A stretch of 64,000 nucleotides of DNA from Guyanagaster necrorhizus (Eukaryota > Basidiomycota > Agaricomycetes > Agaricales > Physalacriaceae): positions 1,228,141-1,292,140 of the forward strand of contig NW_025064884.1 of assembly GCF_019112545.1 (NCBI RefSeq), given 5' to 3'. The notes beneath the pieces are model-generated. The model had not been told where the DNA came from and did no database searches. It saw only the letters and a list, made by a program, of their open reading frames with translations. Positions 45,701-56,406 of the stretch are shown here, in pieces (position 1 is the first letter of the stretch; each line of letters begins with the position of its first letter). Made by a program: the position numbers and the translations under genes.

Positions 45701-46083
45701 TATGGATCGTCATTGGATTGCGAGTCAGTTGAGGGTGGCGTCAACGGCTGCGATAAGGCCTGATGAACAACGCGACCCGCCTGTGTCGAATCGGCTGGAA
45801 AACGGGCATATGGATCGAATATCGGTGAAGGGTATGTTGGCGCAGAGCCTGTGCGTGGAGGCTCGTCTGGGTAACCATAGACATGCAGCTGGGACTGCTG
45901 TTGCTGTTGCTGCTCTGCTGTGCTCGGGGGCAGAAATGCAAAAACATCTCCGTCGTCGCTATCTTCGTCGTCGTCGACATCATCGTAGTAATCGTTGTAT
46001 AGCTGGGGAGCGGGGCCAGCACTGGTCACTGGCCTTGACGTCGTTGGGCGTAGTTGGCTAGAGGACGTAGGCAGTCTGTGCAT
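42728..46083 (-). CDS. OPT-family oligopeptide transporter, about 979 aa
   Basis: Plasma-membrane proton-coupled importer of small peptides (or related siderophore/metal-chelate substrates). Nine exons: 46083-45488, 45433-44604, 44551-44393, 44340-about 44259, 44198-43725, 43675-43501, 43453-42954, 42901-42847 and 42795-42728. An unusual N-terminal 200-residue cytosolic extension is acidic and Gln-rich (EQQQQQQSQ, DDFDDIDHD). The transporter proper starts near DDPDMPALTFRMWFVGL and shows family marks: NPGPWNIKEH, FSLVLVLATQLTGFGLAG, WPQNLVACTLL, AMTGQGITLNILAQIIPG, PPRATF, VPDICSEHQKSNLTCP, NSWAKYVSTPIVLNG, GVSLNWWGNNVY, and the C-terminal TPLRTIPEGGIPWPSY. About 14-16 membrane segments. One donor coordinate (44259) may be off by 1 nt, because the frame needs 83 nt in that exon. 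Confidence 0.93.
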
Positions 46084-47814
46084 GGCTAGGGAATAGGAAG
46101 GGCGAGCAGCTTGGGCAGCACAGAACAGCAGAGATTGATCCAATGAGCAACGCTTGCATCCAGGCACATTTACCTGTGTTTGTGCCTGTCACGCCGTCAC
46201 GCCACAGGAACATTCATCCGTTTATGGTGCATTTTCACTCCGCCACATCGTTCTCGCGTTGTCACAGCCGCTCTGTAGCCTCACAAGGCCTCATTAAAGT
46301 CATCTCGGGAAAAAAGGCGTCCTTTTACCCAGGCTGTTCCCCTTCCAGAGTCTTCCCAGGGATCGCCAGCCGTGGCAGCTTTCCTGATCCTTTGACACAG
46401 GAGGTGCCTCCTGTGCGTCGGAATGCAGAATGTTGTATGCCAAGATAACACGGTGTGTCGGTAGTATTATTCCTCTGTCCGGCTCCCACGCAAAATCAAG
46501 AACCATTGCGAATATGTTTTCTCAATAATAACGGTCCTTCGGTAACTTAGCGTGTCGGTCAATCTACTAAATGACATACCTATTATCGAAATAAAAGGAC
46601 ATCTGCCGAATTTCCCCGGCTATTCTCCATGTTTTCGGTAGCCATCACAAGCGCCGCCAACCCGCGATCTGCGCGCCTAGAAACGTCATGTCCAACCCGG
46701 GCTCAGCGGCGGAGCTGATCCCAGCTTCTACGGATCTTTTCGTCAGGGTATAGCTGTGCAAGGGAACAGTTGCGCCACGTTTCCTTCTCTAAGTTCAGAG
46801 TGAGTTCTGATCCGTTAAATAGATCTTCGTGAGTACTAGTGGTGCGAGACGAAGGCGGGAAAGGGGTGTATCTGCTTAGTCAGTATCAATCAGATGTGCA
46901 TAGTGCATAGCGCTAGTACTGATTAGGCCTTGATTAGTAATCGAGAGTCGTTGAGGAATTGCACAGTACGTTGATGATGATGAAAATCTATATTGGTAAC
47001 CCGCAACACGCCTCGTTATGGGCGAAGACGCGGTATTCCACAGTACGATAAACCAGCACTTTTTCATGACAGGCGGATCCTCCACCAAGGATATGCCGGA
47101 AACAAACAACAGGACAACGAGTTATGGACTTGATTTAAGGCTCGGAGTTGATCACTTTCATCAAACTGCGATTCCCGTGAGGATTTCGAGCATAGCCAAA
47201 CAGTTCGATTGTTTCAACACCCCAAAAGTATTCGAGAAGCTGTGCATGGAAACTTTGTATGGTACTTAGATTCAGAGGGAATTTCGAAACCAGACCTCTG
47301 AGACCTATGTAGAAACGGGAGAAAGCCGAGGGGTGTAGGCCGGACGAGAGGAGCATAAGCGGGGAGTAGAAGATAAGGGAGCCGTAAGATAGAAAAACAG
47401 GGGAATGCATCATGCAAGCAAGAGCAAATGGGCCAACAACACCCCGCCCGAGAACAGCCACTCGACCATAGCCCAAGTACATGGCAGAGGTACAAGGTAC
47501 CAGAGGCAATTTAACATTTAATTTGGTGCGTAATAATGCTCCTGCATAATTCTTGTAAATGACTGTCAGGCTGCATCAGTAAGTAACGCAACACGTACGC
47601 GCTCGGTAAGTACGGACAACCGTTCTACAACCATCTTTGCAACAGGTTTTCAAGACATTATAATCCCGGAAGGTCCCTGGAACCAGTCCCGCGTCGGTGA
47701 GGATCGTCGGAGGTGACAAGTTACATACTCGACGGAGAGAACAATAGTACCATGCAGGGTCCGAATCTGCTCAACAACTTTATGACCCTTGCAAATGCAT
47801 CCCTTGATTGATAC
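46084..47814. other. intergenic region without a recognisable gene
   Basis: About 1.7 kb: OPT promoter and flank. Minus frames at 47509-47135 (124 codons) and plus 47018-47269 (83 codons) overlap in antisense; neither has convincing features. Confidence 0.35.
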
Positions 47815-48286
47815 CTATTCAATTTTTGTGCACATAGTCCCTGTACCATCCTTAGTCGTCGGCTGCGCAGGAAACCCGACCAAAGTCCCCACAGGACGTA
47901 TTCGCTTGAACCATTCCGTAGTACGTTCACGGGCCCCGGCCAAACCCTTGATCAGTAAATCCTTCGACTTGGATAACTGGACCATCATAATCAGCTAATA
48001 ATACTCGACCAAGGTATCAGTAGCCTACCTTCTGATGCTCTGATGCGCGGCTGAAGTGTCGACTTACCATATCGGCCTCTTTCAGCCGTGCATCGGAATC
48101 CGCAAAGGGGTTTTCGTCTTCTTTTGTACAATCGTAAGACGTGCCTGTTGCTATACGAACCGGAGTTTCATCACGAGAACTTTCGTCGAAGAAAAGTAGC
48201 ATTGATCGCCGGAGTGGTAGGAACGGACTCACCCTAACACCACCCTTCCGTACCAGGAGCTGCGATCGATCGCAATAAAGTTCCAT
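47815..48286 (-). CDS. short hypothetical protein, about 132 aa
   Basis: Not recognised. Two exons, 48286-48068 and 47994-47815, join in phase 0 (219 and 180 nt). Exon 1 is acidic in its second half (FFDESSRDETPVR, KEDENPFADSDARL). Exon 2 is basic and helical, then ends with a Gly/Pro/Thr stretch (KDLLIKGLAGARERTTEWF, FPAQPTTKDGTGTM). Splice sites are GTAAGT and TTATTAG. No signal peptide or membrane helix. Called because both exons have protein-like composition and fit each other; a chance pairing is possible. It is the last host gene before the retroelement cluster. Confidence 0.45.
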
Positions 48287-48564
48287 GAAAGTGAAATAAC
48301 ATAAAAAGAAAAGCTGTCGGCTAAGGGAACGAAGGAACTTGAAGACGGACGGGCTGGCTGGGCTATTACATCCGGAATTTGTAATTCAAGAACTTCTCGC
48401 TAGCGCTTATCCGTTCAGGCAGTTTCGAGAGACCGATAACGCTATTGCACACTGGAGGACGCTGAGGACAGTGGTGACTCGTCGAGATTGAACAGTGAGG
48501 ATGCCTCACGATCACGACGCGTCGCGTACCCGCGAGCGGCATAAGGCTAGCTACATATGAGCGA

Positions 48565-49768
48565 TACTTGATGTGTTTAGATCATCTGAGGATACTCTTA
48601 TGGTAAACAGCTGAAACATTTGATATTTTTGTAGCCATAGATACCTTGTATGTAAGAATGGCTATGCTATGTTTAGCTGGGACTAGATGGTGCAAATAAT
48701 ACATAAATCCAGGATTTACAGAAAAGACATTAAAAGCCAAATCAGTTATAGAAAGAGTCATTGAAATGAAATTGGTAACTGAGTCCTTAGCTTGTTAGAG
48801 ATGCATGAGTATTGAAGATGGTGGTTTGGCATATGATTGCAGCAGGTATCAGACTGGCAGAAGTTGAAATTCCCATGATCCCAGTCTCTATATTGCACTG
48901 TTGATAAGCCTTCTGGCTCAGTATGCTCAGATTTTGCAGATTTCAAATATTATTTTTTGCTGCTGTCCAGTAGATGGACTTTCAGGAAATAAACCATTAT
49001 CATTTCAATCCAGCTTGAACCAAGCAAAATAAGCTATTCTATCAACTTTCACTCTCATTTTCTATCTCAGTGTGCTATCACCAGACACATTTGATCATAG
49101 ATCCTCTATTAATATCCTGTGGCTATATCACAATCTAGACCCTGCACTGCTCTGATGCCTGATTAGGCTATGATATCATGATTGCCATTGTGCAAAGCCT
49201 GATGGACAAGTATGAACCTATGGAGAAATCTGAAACTAGTGATTGCTCAAGAACCAATGCCTTTCAAGGGCAAGAGTGTGAACTTAAACTGCTTTTTCAA
49301 CTAGTGCAAAAACCACTTTGAAATCTACAGCACTTTTTTCATTATAAATGCTAATAGCTTTAGTTTGCACTGAGTTATTTTCTGCATCTCACAGTTCAAG
49401 AGCAAAATGCACAAGTGGTGGGACTATTAGGATTCTCATCTATATGACTGAGTCACTGTCTGATAGCAGTATCTATCATATCCAGACTTCAAGATTATAG
49501 TGAATAGCTGATTAAAGAAGAACACAGAGATGAAGCTCTATCAGATCAAGTGGAGGGCACTCTGACAGTTCAACTATTGGAATGCTAAGAATTCTTTTAG
49601 AAGTTTGAGAAGTTAGCCTATCAGACCAGAAAATTAGAGGATCAGTCCATGATGCTGAAACAGGTGAAGATTATAATGCATCTCAATATTAAGAACACTA
49701 TCATGTCAGGCAATAATGATATTTTGATCACATACAATGAGTGGAAGCACTGAGTCCTATGAATAGAC
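48565..49768. mobile_element. CpG-free decayed repeat DNA of unknown class
   Basis: About 1.2 kb of AT-rich sequence in which I find no CG dinucleotide at all, starting abruptly after GAGCGATAC at 48560. No frame longer than 62 codons and no clear homology to the neighbouring Ty3 family. By composition it belongs to the old transposon block. Confidence 0.45.
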
Positions 49769-50227
49769 TATTATTACAATTTTTCACCTTATCATTAACC
49801 CTAGACCCTTATTTATGCTTAGTCAGAGTGCTAACACAAGTGCTTAGAACCATGGGATAAGACTTAGTCATCACAACTAGCCAACTCTGTCATTGTTTCT
49901 CAACATGACCAGCATCCAATGACATATAATCAGCCTTTTATGTGCAGTAACAATGCTCTAAGACAAAGGGCACCATGAACATAGGAGCACACAATTAGTC
50001 ATAGTATTTTTAGTGTGACTTGTACAATATTTAAGACTGCTCACTTTTACTGGTAATCCTCAGCTTTGAGCTAAAGTTTATTCTATGCCATTCTCTCTTG
50101 AGCCAACCCTCTTGGTCTTGTGACACATCAATCAGATTATGCATCAGTAAATCCAGCTGATCCCTCAAAGTGCAAAGGGACAGCTGTTTATCATGTGTAT
50201 CTGTTCATGTGACACTTGAGTCTAACA
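49769..50227 (+). repeat. ancient LTR of the Ty3/gypsy family (degenerate copy of the 55714-56147 LTR)
   Basis: Aligns by eye along its length with the young 5' LTR: TTATTTATGCTTAGTC, CTTTTATGTRYRGTAACRATGCTC, TTTGAGCTAAAGTTTAT, CTGTTTATCAYRTGTATCTGT, ending TCTAACA at 50227. Nearly every difference is C-to-T or G-to-A, and no CpG remains. The left end is approximate. Confidence 0.7.
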
Positions 50228-50860
50228 ATTAGCTCAAAGCTTCTCTTTCCTTTTTCTCATGCCTACTAGCACAGAGAAAACTGAATGCTCTCTATCAATC
50301 CCTCAGATCTGAACTTTGATCACAAGTTCTTTGAACTTCTCGCCTTTATCATCAGAACATTGTTGGGATTATTGGTGATCATCCAGCTGTGCTGGGGATG
50401 CCATTCAATTACCACCTGAGCCATTGGACACTATAATGAGTTTCAATATATTTGGCATATCTTATGAAATATAACTCCTAACCTTCCACTTCATAACATC
50501 CCCAAATCCTGATGAATGTTCCACCAGCCTCTGATAAGCCCTTTACCAGAAGCTGAGCCTAGCAGCTCACATCAAGGGGACATTCAGAAAGAAGAAAGAC
50601 ACTAATACCCTCCCCAACAACTTAGCAGAGACCATGACTCTCACCTTGCAGAATTCTGAAACCTATGGGTTGCTGGACCCCCATCTGACCATGAAAACAA
50701 AAAGATCCTGAGAGACTTTTTTCAGCAGTCTCTCTCTCCCAACTATACCTCTGCCCCTCCAACTGAAGGGATTAGTGACCATGCCAGAAATTTCCTCAGT
50801 CCCACTCAGATGGCTGCAAGATCCTGATGATATGCAGGCTACATGTCCAGCCCTATAATT
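50228..50860 (+). pseudogene. gag N-terminal part of the ancient Ty3/gypsy copy
   Basis: Continues from the ancient LTR and is related to 56148-56745 of the young element, for example TTTGAACTTCTCGCCTTTATCAT against TTTGAGCTTATCGCTTCTATCAT, and CAGATGGCTGCAAGATCCTGATG against CAGATGGCTACAGGACCCCATG. Reading frames are destroyed. Homology stops near 50860, where an unrelated insert begins. Confidence 0.65.
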
Positions 50861-52250
50861 TGCAAATTCTGCATAACACACTAGAATATGCTAGTAACTG
50901 AGAATCATTAGCCAGTAGAGGACTATGGCTGAGGCTCCAAGCTGATAGTCATGCTAGTCACCAATACTAAGTCCAAAAGGGACTTTGTAAAATAACATGG
51001 CCTAAGAATAAAAATCCTAAGTCAGGTTTGAACTTAGAAAAGTTCAGCACCACACCTTGGAAAATACTAAGTCCAAGTTGGACTTAGAAATAGTACCTCA
51101 AATAGAGTCAATTCTACATGCCACTAAGATGAGTATATTCTAAGACAGCTAGAGGTATAATACCATAGCCAGTTGTGGAGTATTGAGTAGAGATAGCATC
51201 ATTCAGGAGCAGTAAGAAGTGAGACCCAATGATCTGTGGCTAGCACTGTGAGTTTTGACTCAAATGCCTAAGTCCAAATTTCCTAGGTATCAGGTGACCT
51301 AAGGGACTTAGAATTGAGAGGAATAGAGTGGATAGGACTGGTTGACTGGGCCTGATCAGGCCTGATGGATCAAGCTACTAAGAATAACTCAGAGGATTAA
51401 AACTTTGAGTAGACAGAAAGGAGTTAGGTACCCACAGGCACTGTAGGCTTAAAATAAAGCTGTGTGGTGGCCAGATGGGTCTGGGCAAGCCTAGGGGAGT
51501 CCAGGAGTGCTGCCATTCTGGAATAATGACATGATTCTGCTTTAAAACAGGAGAAATATTATTTTGAATGCTTTATTTATAGATTCTGTACCTGTTGTTG
51601 GTGTATAAAAGAAGGGAATGGGGGGGAAATAGGAAGCAAGCGACCCACCCCCACATTCAGGCCTTCTAGCCCACTGTAGCTAGTCCCTGGGATAATGGAT
51701 TTTGAGTTCTGCTTCGACTTAGTGATTTATTTAAGTTGCTTTGTCACTTAGAGAGAGGATTAGATTGGAATAATAACTATATTTTGGGTTTTGGATTAAT
51801 TTGGGTTCCAAACTATAAGGGTTTCAGCATCAGAATACAAGTTCTTCAGTTTTGAGGACCGCTAGCCAGCCAAGAGTGTAGCTAGTCAAGCTTAAGTGCT
51901 TAATAGACTTAGTATTTGGGTTTCAGAGTTCATTGAGTTTCGAAATATTCTAAGTTGGTTTGGAGCACAATTTGGCATTGATTCTAAGTCCTAATTATAC
52001 TTAAACATTGCTATAAACTACTCTCACAAGTATTGCATCTTTGAAAGCAAGATAGAGTTAAATAACTGTCTTTATTGACTGTTTCTTTGATTTTACTTAA
52101 GACTGCAAGAGTGCTTTTACCGTACTCAAAACAACTGACCTCAACTGTATTTGGTGATTGTGTATTGAGTGGTTAGGTGTTGGTGTTTGAGAGTTCATTC
52201 CTCATTCACTTCTCTTAGTCACTTAGCTGTCACCAAGCACATCACTGATA
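50861..52250. mobile_element. unrelated insertion (possible solo LTR) inside the ancient gag
   Basis: About 1.4 kb without a counterpart in the young element, so it split the ancient gag. It carries repeated AAGTCCAA / TTGGACTT words, a perfect 21-bp palindrome (51067-51087), a TATA box with GTATAAAAGAAGG at 51602 and no long frame. It retains a few CpGs in its right half. Ends are placed from loss of homology only and no target duplication was found, so solo LTR is a guess. Confidence 0.45.
51067..51087. repeat. 21-bp perfect palindrome
   Basis: CTAAGTCCAA, one G, TTGGACTTAG. Partial copies of the same word occur around 50969, 51270 and 51303. Confidence 0.7.
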
Positions 52251-55200
52251 CATGACACCTAGAAGCCAGCATTCAAGCTTCACCATCTCTCCCTCATGCT
52301 TGGTCAGGACTAGCAGTGGGATGGAGAAGGCACCCTCAGACCAGCTTGACAATGAGTGCCAAAACAGAGAAGCCTGAGACAAAGTCATACATAAGTACTT
52401 CCTCATCTGGGATACCAATATCCTCTTCAACTATGATGAGGCCTTTTGACAGAAGAAGCAGAGACAGTGGACAGCACTATGACCAGTTCTCAGTGAGCTT
52501 GAGGAGTGCATCCTTGAGAGTGGGAGACAGAGAAGACAAGCTGCCAAGTATGACAATGAGCATAGAGAAGAGCAGTGAGCTATTGAAAGAGCTTGATTGG
52601 AGAGGGCAAACATCTCCAACTGGTATAGAATCTGACTTGAGATTGCATCCATACTTGCACCAGTTCAAGCTGACCTGTTCCTCTCAACCCCTGTCTTCTG
52701 AGAACCTAGTACTGACTCTGACCCATAGAGTGAGAACTGCTGATGAAATGAAACTCTCGCTGCCAGCAGACAAATTTCTGAAACCCTTCCATGCCCCTCA
52801 ACCTCCCAGTATCTCTCTTCCTGATGAACCCCCAGTATTGACACTATGTTTGGAAATAATGAGTCTATTCTTAGACACTACAGATTATGAGTCCCTGGGA
52901 CTGCTCACATTCCTGCCAGAGCTCTCCAAGGGTTTCTCAGGAGTCAAGTGGTCAGGCAGCTCCTTGATGATGGATACAGAAGAAATGTCCAGCTCTATCA
53001 TGAGTGAGTAGAGGTGGCAAGAGCAACAGGAGAGAACTGATATGATCTCCATATCAAGAGTCAGCTTGCCTCCACCTACCTCAGTATCTCAGAATCTTCA
53101 GGCCCCATCGCTGGATCAAGTACTCAGCCAGGACAGCAGGATGATCATACAACTGTGTGAGGGCAAGGAGAGTTTTTATGACTCACCCACTGTTTTCTTC
53201 CATAGGGAAGAGAAGGATGAGGAAGATAGAGAGAATGAAACTGAAAGCAGCAAGCCACCCTGAGCCAGGAGAGCACTTGCCTATGCACTGCAGGAGGATA
53301 CAGATGAGGAAGAATTGGAACAAGCAGTATAAGAGGCAAGAGCACAAGAGTATCAGGAGCTCTACCTGTGAGAAGTAAATTTCTTATAGTACAATGCTAT
53401 CTGGGTGGCATCGCAAATAGGACAATTATATTTACATTTCACCCCTAACAAACAAACAGAGATCTTATGACATGCAGCCACTGACTATGCTACAATCCAG
53501 TATAATCAAAGACACCCAGAAGACCAGATTCAGAGGCCACTGGCTTATCAAGTGCCAAAACCAATCTAACCAATATCATGATCACCCCCTGTTACTCTAA
53601 AACAAGCCATCTATATAGCACCATCAATCCGGAGCACATTCTTATATTCTGTAGGCTCATCTCAATCAACAGCAACTCAGCTATCATAGAGCTGAGCATC
53701 CATACCCCAATCCTCCAGCTCCTACTAAAACCTCTAGACCAGTAAAGGGAGCTGGATTCTAGGGGCTCAACCACTGCCAGATGAGGCCACAGGAAGTGGC
53801 ACAGAAAAGGAACTGGTCTGAGATGACCCTGAGGTGATATGGCTTGGGTTCATTATTAGAGATGGAGTCATAGTCCAAAAGGAGGAACCTTAAGGGAGTC
53901 CAGTGGCAGACAACAATTCCCTCTATTCCTTTCTGAGACCACTGCAAGAATAGCACTGATCACCATTTTCTGAATAGTCAAACCTAATAGGCATATTATC
54001 TACTGATGCAGCAGTATTACAATGCTGCCTGGACCTTCTATGAAAACTCCACCCCTTTAAAGAAGCCTCTGATGATATTGACAGGTTCCTTGTAGACTGC
54101 AAACAATACTTCAAGGTCTATATAGAATACCTAGGGTCCAATATGAATAAGGTCATCTTTGCTGTCTCTTACCTCAAAGAAAAGATCAAGACATGGTGGA
54201 TTCTTATCTCCCCAAACTTTTGATCGACAACTCGAGAGCACTACTGATACTCCTCATAGTCTGTTTTTAAACAAATGCTCTATGATAAATTCATTGATTC
54301 TGCTATCTAAGAAATACACAAACAGAAGATCAAGGAGTATAAGATGGTCAACAAGGTAGCCATAGACTATTTTGACAAAGTAGAGTGCTTGGCTAAACTT
54401 GCTGGAATCTGGGATGACATGACCAATGACAGCCAAATAGTCAAGACCCTCAAGTGAGGAATCCCCTCTTTCTATATCATGATGATCTTAGCCATTGGCA
54501 TCCATGCTCTCATGCCAAATGGCTATGATGAATGGAAGGAGTGAATCATCGAGATATATAAAGAGTGACAAAGGCAGAAAGTGAAATCCATGATGCTGCA
54601 AGATTATATGGAGAAGTTGACACCACCAACCTTAAACAAATTGTCAGAGACAACTGCTGGAAAATCATTGAGACCCTCTATGGCCCTCACCTATGAAGCA
54701 CAGAAGACCAGAACTGGAATGACTTATACAGAATCAGGGAAGCCAATGGACATAGATCAGATGAAAAAAGAGGGCAAATGTTTCAACTGTGGCTAAAAGG
54801 GCTATATGGCAAAGGATTGCCTAAAGAAAAAAAGAACTCAAGAAGACATCAGAGCCCAGATCGCTGATCTACAGAAAGAGGAAGAAGAGCTTGGTACAGA
54901 AACCAAAGTGGAGGAAGTAAAAGATGGGGCCAGTCAGTGAGCAATTCCATTGAGCTGGCCAAAGGACTTTATAGTGTGCAACCAACAGCCACTAGTCAGA
55001 CTGATAGTATTTCTGTAGCTATGCCTATACTACTTACACATTCGAATATACCCTGAAATTCTATCTCACATACCATAGAATTGCAAAAAGAAACTCAAGC
55101 ACTCATAGGCCAAACAAAGACAGAGAGTCCCACTATATGGCTCAAACTATTTGAGACTGAATGGATCTGGCAGGCCCTCACAGAAGCCAGGGATGAAGCA

Positions 55201-55624
55201 ACAGTGAGAGCTATACTTCAAAACTGGATCCACAGAACCAGAATCAAGGAAGTAGTCAATGAGGTAGTCAAAGGGATCAGAAAAGCAGGAAGAATCCAAG
55301 CTCTAAAATGGTTGGATGAACTCTGAGGACCACAGAAATTCATCAGATGAAGCAAAACCATTAGATGAGACCTTCTTGTTAAAGCTTAGATTGAGACACT
55401 TATGAATCACTCTATGCATGCTGTCACAGCCCTAATCAATAGCAGCTATACTGGAAGCTCAATCCATTGAAGCTTTATCAACCAACACAAACTTCTCACC
55501 AGAACCACTGTGGCACCCATTCCCATTTACAATGCTAACAGAACAAAAAACCAGACCGGCTCAATTACCAAGTTTATCAAACTCTGGCTCATGATCAGAG
55601 ACCACTCAGAAAGGGTTGACCTGG
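52251..55624 (+). pseudogene. remainder of the ancient Ty3/gypsy copy: gag and start of protease
   Basis: Homologous to about 56880-60130 of the young element but with almost no CpG and many stops. A long frame survives at 52316-53011. The gag core is at 54010-54560 (MNKVIFAVSYLKEKIKTWW, NGYDEWKE). The zinc knuckle near 54775-54832 keeps CFNCG but is interrupted by TAA immediately after it. Protease-like LINSSYTGSSIH is near 55440-55470. Homology ends at 55624 in the equivalent of ERIDL, where an inverted LTR begins. Reverse transcriptase and integrase of this copy are not in the window. Confidence 0.75.
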
Positions 55625-55713
55625 TGTTAGGCCCAAGCATCACATGAGCCAGACCATGTGATAAATGGTTGTCCCTTTGCACTTTGAGAGATCAGCTGAG
55701 TCCATGAGGTTGG
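55625..55713 (-). repeat. inverted LTR fragment of the same family, left part (continues at 63971-64000)
   Basis: The sequence from TGTTAGGCCCAAGCATCACATG to CTGAGTCCATGAGG is the reverse complement of the LTR 3' end (CATGTGATGCTTGGATCTAACA). It starts with TGTTA exactly where the ancient protease homology stops. It is cut after GTTGG by the young element. Confidence 0.75.
55709..55713 (+). repeat. target site duplication of the young element, left copy
   Basis: GTTGG immediately before TGTTATG of the 5' LTR; the identical GTTGG follows TAACA at 63966-63970. Confidence 0.85.
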
Positions 55714-56147
55714 TGTTATGATTTCTCCTATTATCCTCTTTTTTTATCTCTATTTATGCTTAGTCGGAAGGCACAGGACCATGGAAAGGCTTAGTCAGCA
55801 CAATAGTCGACCCATCGCTTACCATGACAATCAAGCCTGACGATACACAATCATCCTTTTATGTATGGTAACGATGCTCAAGGACAATGGGCACCAAGAA
55901 CGCAGACATACATAATAAGTAGCGATATAATTAGGAAACACTAGCACAGTATTTAAAGGCCGATGCTCTCACTGGTATACCCCAGCTTCGAGCTAAAGTT
56001 TATACACACCATTCTACCTTGAGTCAATATCTGACCTTGAGTCACAATCCTCGGATATACAATAAAGTGGACTCAGATGATTCCTCGAAATGCGAAGGAA
56101 CACCTGTTTATCACATGTATCTGTCCATGTGATGCTTGGATCTAACA
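55714..56147 (+). repeat. 5' LTR of the young element, 434 bp
   Basis: Starts TGTTATGATTTCTCC and ends GGATCTAACA. Possible core signals are TATTTAAAGG near 55960 and AATAAAGTGG near 56060 (poly(A)-signal-like). The visible parts of the 3' LTR match closely (TGTTACGATTTCTCC at its start). Confidence 0.88.
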
Positions 56148-56406
56148 ATTAGCTCGAAGCTTCCTACCTTCCCTTTCTCAAGCCCAATTGTGCTGAGAAA
56201 CCAAATGCCTCCAGCAACAACTGCAGACCTAAATCACGACTTCTTTGAGCTTATCGCTTCTATCATAGGAACTTTGCTTGGACTTCTAGCCATCATCACC
56301 CTCTGCCAAGGATGACAATCAGTAACAGCTTGGATAGTCAGGCACTATCAGACGTTCCAGCAGATTCAACAAATTCTATGCAACGTAACCCCTGACCTCC
56401 CTTTCC

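Noticed and set aside
48565..55713. CRISPR-like or satellite array in the AT-rich block
   Set aside because: No regular repeat-spacer spacing; the block is explained by decayed retroelement copies.
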